Of a stretch of 64,000 nt of DNA, positions 63,748-64,000 are shown in pieces. Origin of the DNA: Lepisosteus oculatus (Eukaryota; Chordata; Actinopteri; Semionotiformes; Lepisosteidae); contig NC_090698.1 of assembly GCF_040954835.1 (NCBI RefSeq), positions 742,501-806,500 on the forward strand. The letters are read 5' to 3'. Numbering within the stretch: the stretch's first letter is position 1; each line of letters begins with the position of its first letter. Under the pieces are notes generated by a model, which was not told the origin of the DNA, did not search any database, and saw nothing but the letters and a program-made list of their open reading frames with translations. Both the position numbers and the translations under genes were made by a program.

Positions 63748-64000
63748 GGGCGGAGCGGTGGCTCTGTGGCTCAGGATCTGCGCCTGTGACTGGAAGGTTG
63801 TTCAAATCCCACGGCCAGCAGAGGAATCCTACTCTGTTGGGCCCCTGAGCAAGGCCCTTAACCCCAACTGCTCCAGGGGCACCGTACAATGGCTGACCCT
63901 GTGCTCTGACCCCAAGCTTCTCTCCCTGTCTGTGTGTCTCATGGAGAGCAAGCTGGGGTATGCGAAAAGACAAATTCCTAATGCAAGAAATTGTATAGGG
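63748..64000 (+). mobile_element. tRNA-derived SINE, copy 2 (cut by window end)
   Basis: This is the same family and orientation as copy 1, from GGGCGGAGCGGTGGCTC to AATTGTATAGGG at the window end. The B box is damaged (a few bases are missing before TTCAAATCCC) and a TATG-rich segment is shorter. The tail lies beyond 64000. Confidence 0.85.

Overview
The window is vertebrate nuclear DNA, most likely from a ray-finned fish. The evidence is short exons with consensus GT-AG splice sites, long repeat-filled introns, and proteins that match vertebrate families almost residue for residue. The repeats are fish-type: tRNA-derived and 5S rRNA-derived SINEs, and many 5'-truncated non-LTR retrotransposon tails. 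The style of these repeats is reminiscent of gar, bowfin, sturgeon or early-branching teleosts, but I cannot fix the species by eye. There are no operons, phage, CRISPR arrays or bacterial features.

Three protein-coding genes can be supported. (1) ARHGAP35 (p190A RhoGAP) lies on the minus strand. Its giant first coding exon (8729-12481, 1251 codons) is followed by two RhoGAP-domain exons (6435-6576 and 710-787). The last part of the gene, roughly 170 residues, lies left of the window. A long intron leads back to a CpG-rich region near 40.3-40.9 kb that is probably its promoter and 5' non-coding exon. (2) AP2S1, the sigma subunit of the AP-2 clathrin adaptor, is complete on the plus strand: five coding exons from 46233 to 50024 encode 142 residues, and exon 1 contributes only the ATG. 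(3) RAB4B (RAB4 family) lies on the minus strand. Its last five coding exons are present (60726-63324, 180 residues). The first coding part, with the P-loop, lies right of the window.

The layout is ARHGAP35 and AP2S1 head to head, then AP2S1 and RAB4B tail to tail. AP2S1 and RAB4B both act in endocytic traffic (clathrin-coated pit cargo capture and early endosome recycling), and ARHGAP35 controls Rho-dependent actin. These genes are not a known co-regulated cluster, and their proximity should not be read as a functional unit.

Most of the rest is intron or intergenic DNA: a CA microsatellite, a 60-bp-period minisatellite in an ARHGAP35 intron, a G/T-rich minisatellite between the two divergent promoters, two forms of 5S-SINE sequence, two same-orientation tRNA-SINEs in RAB4B introns, and about ten degenerate LINE 3' tails. 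The more interesting points are two 247-bp blocks 98% identical and 15.4 kb apart, a pair of ZNF143/STAF-like motifs upstream of AP2S1, an AATAAA hexamer touching the AP2S1 start codon and first splice donor, and an orphan CCAAT-CRE-TATA promoter-like array at 21.4-21.5 kb. I found no evidence of a novel multi-gene system.
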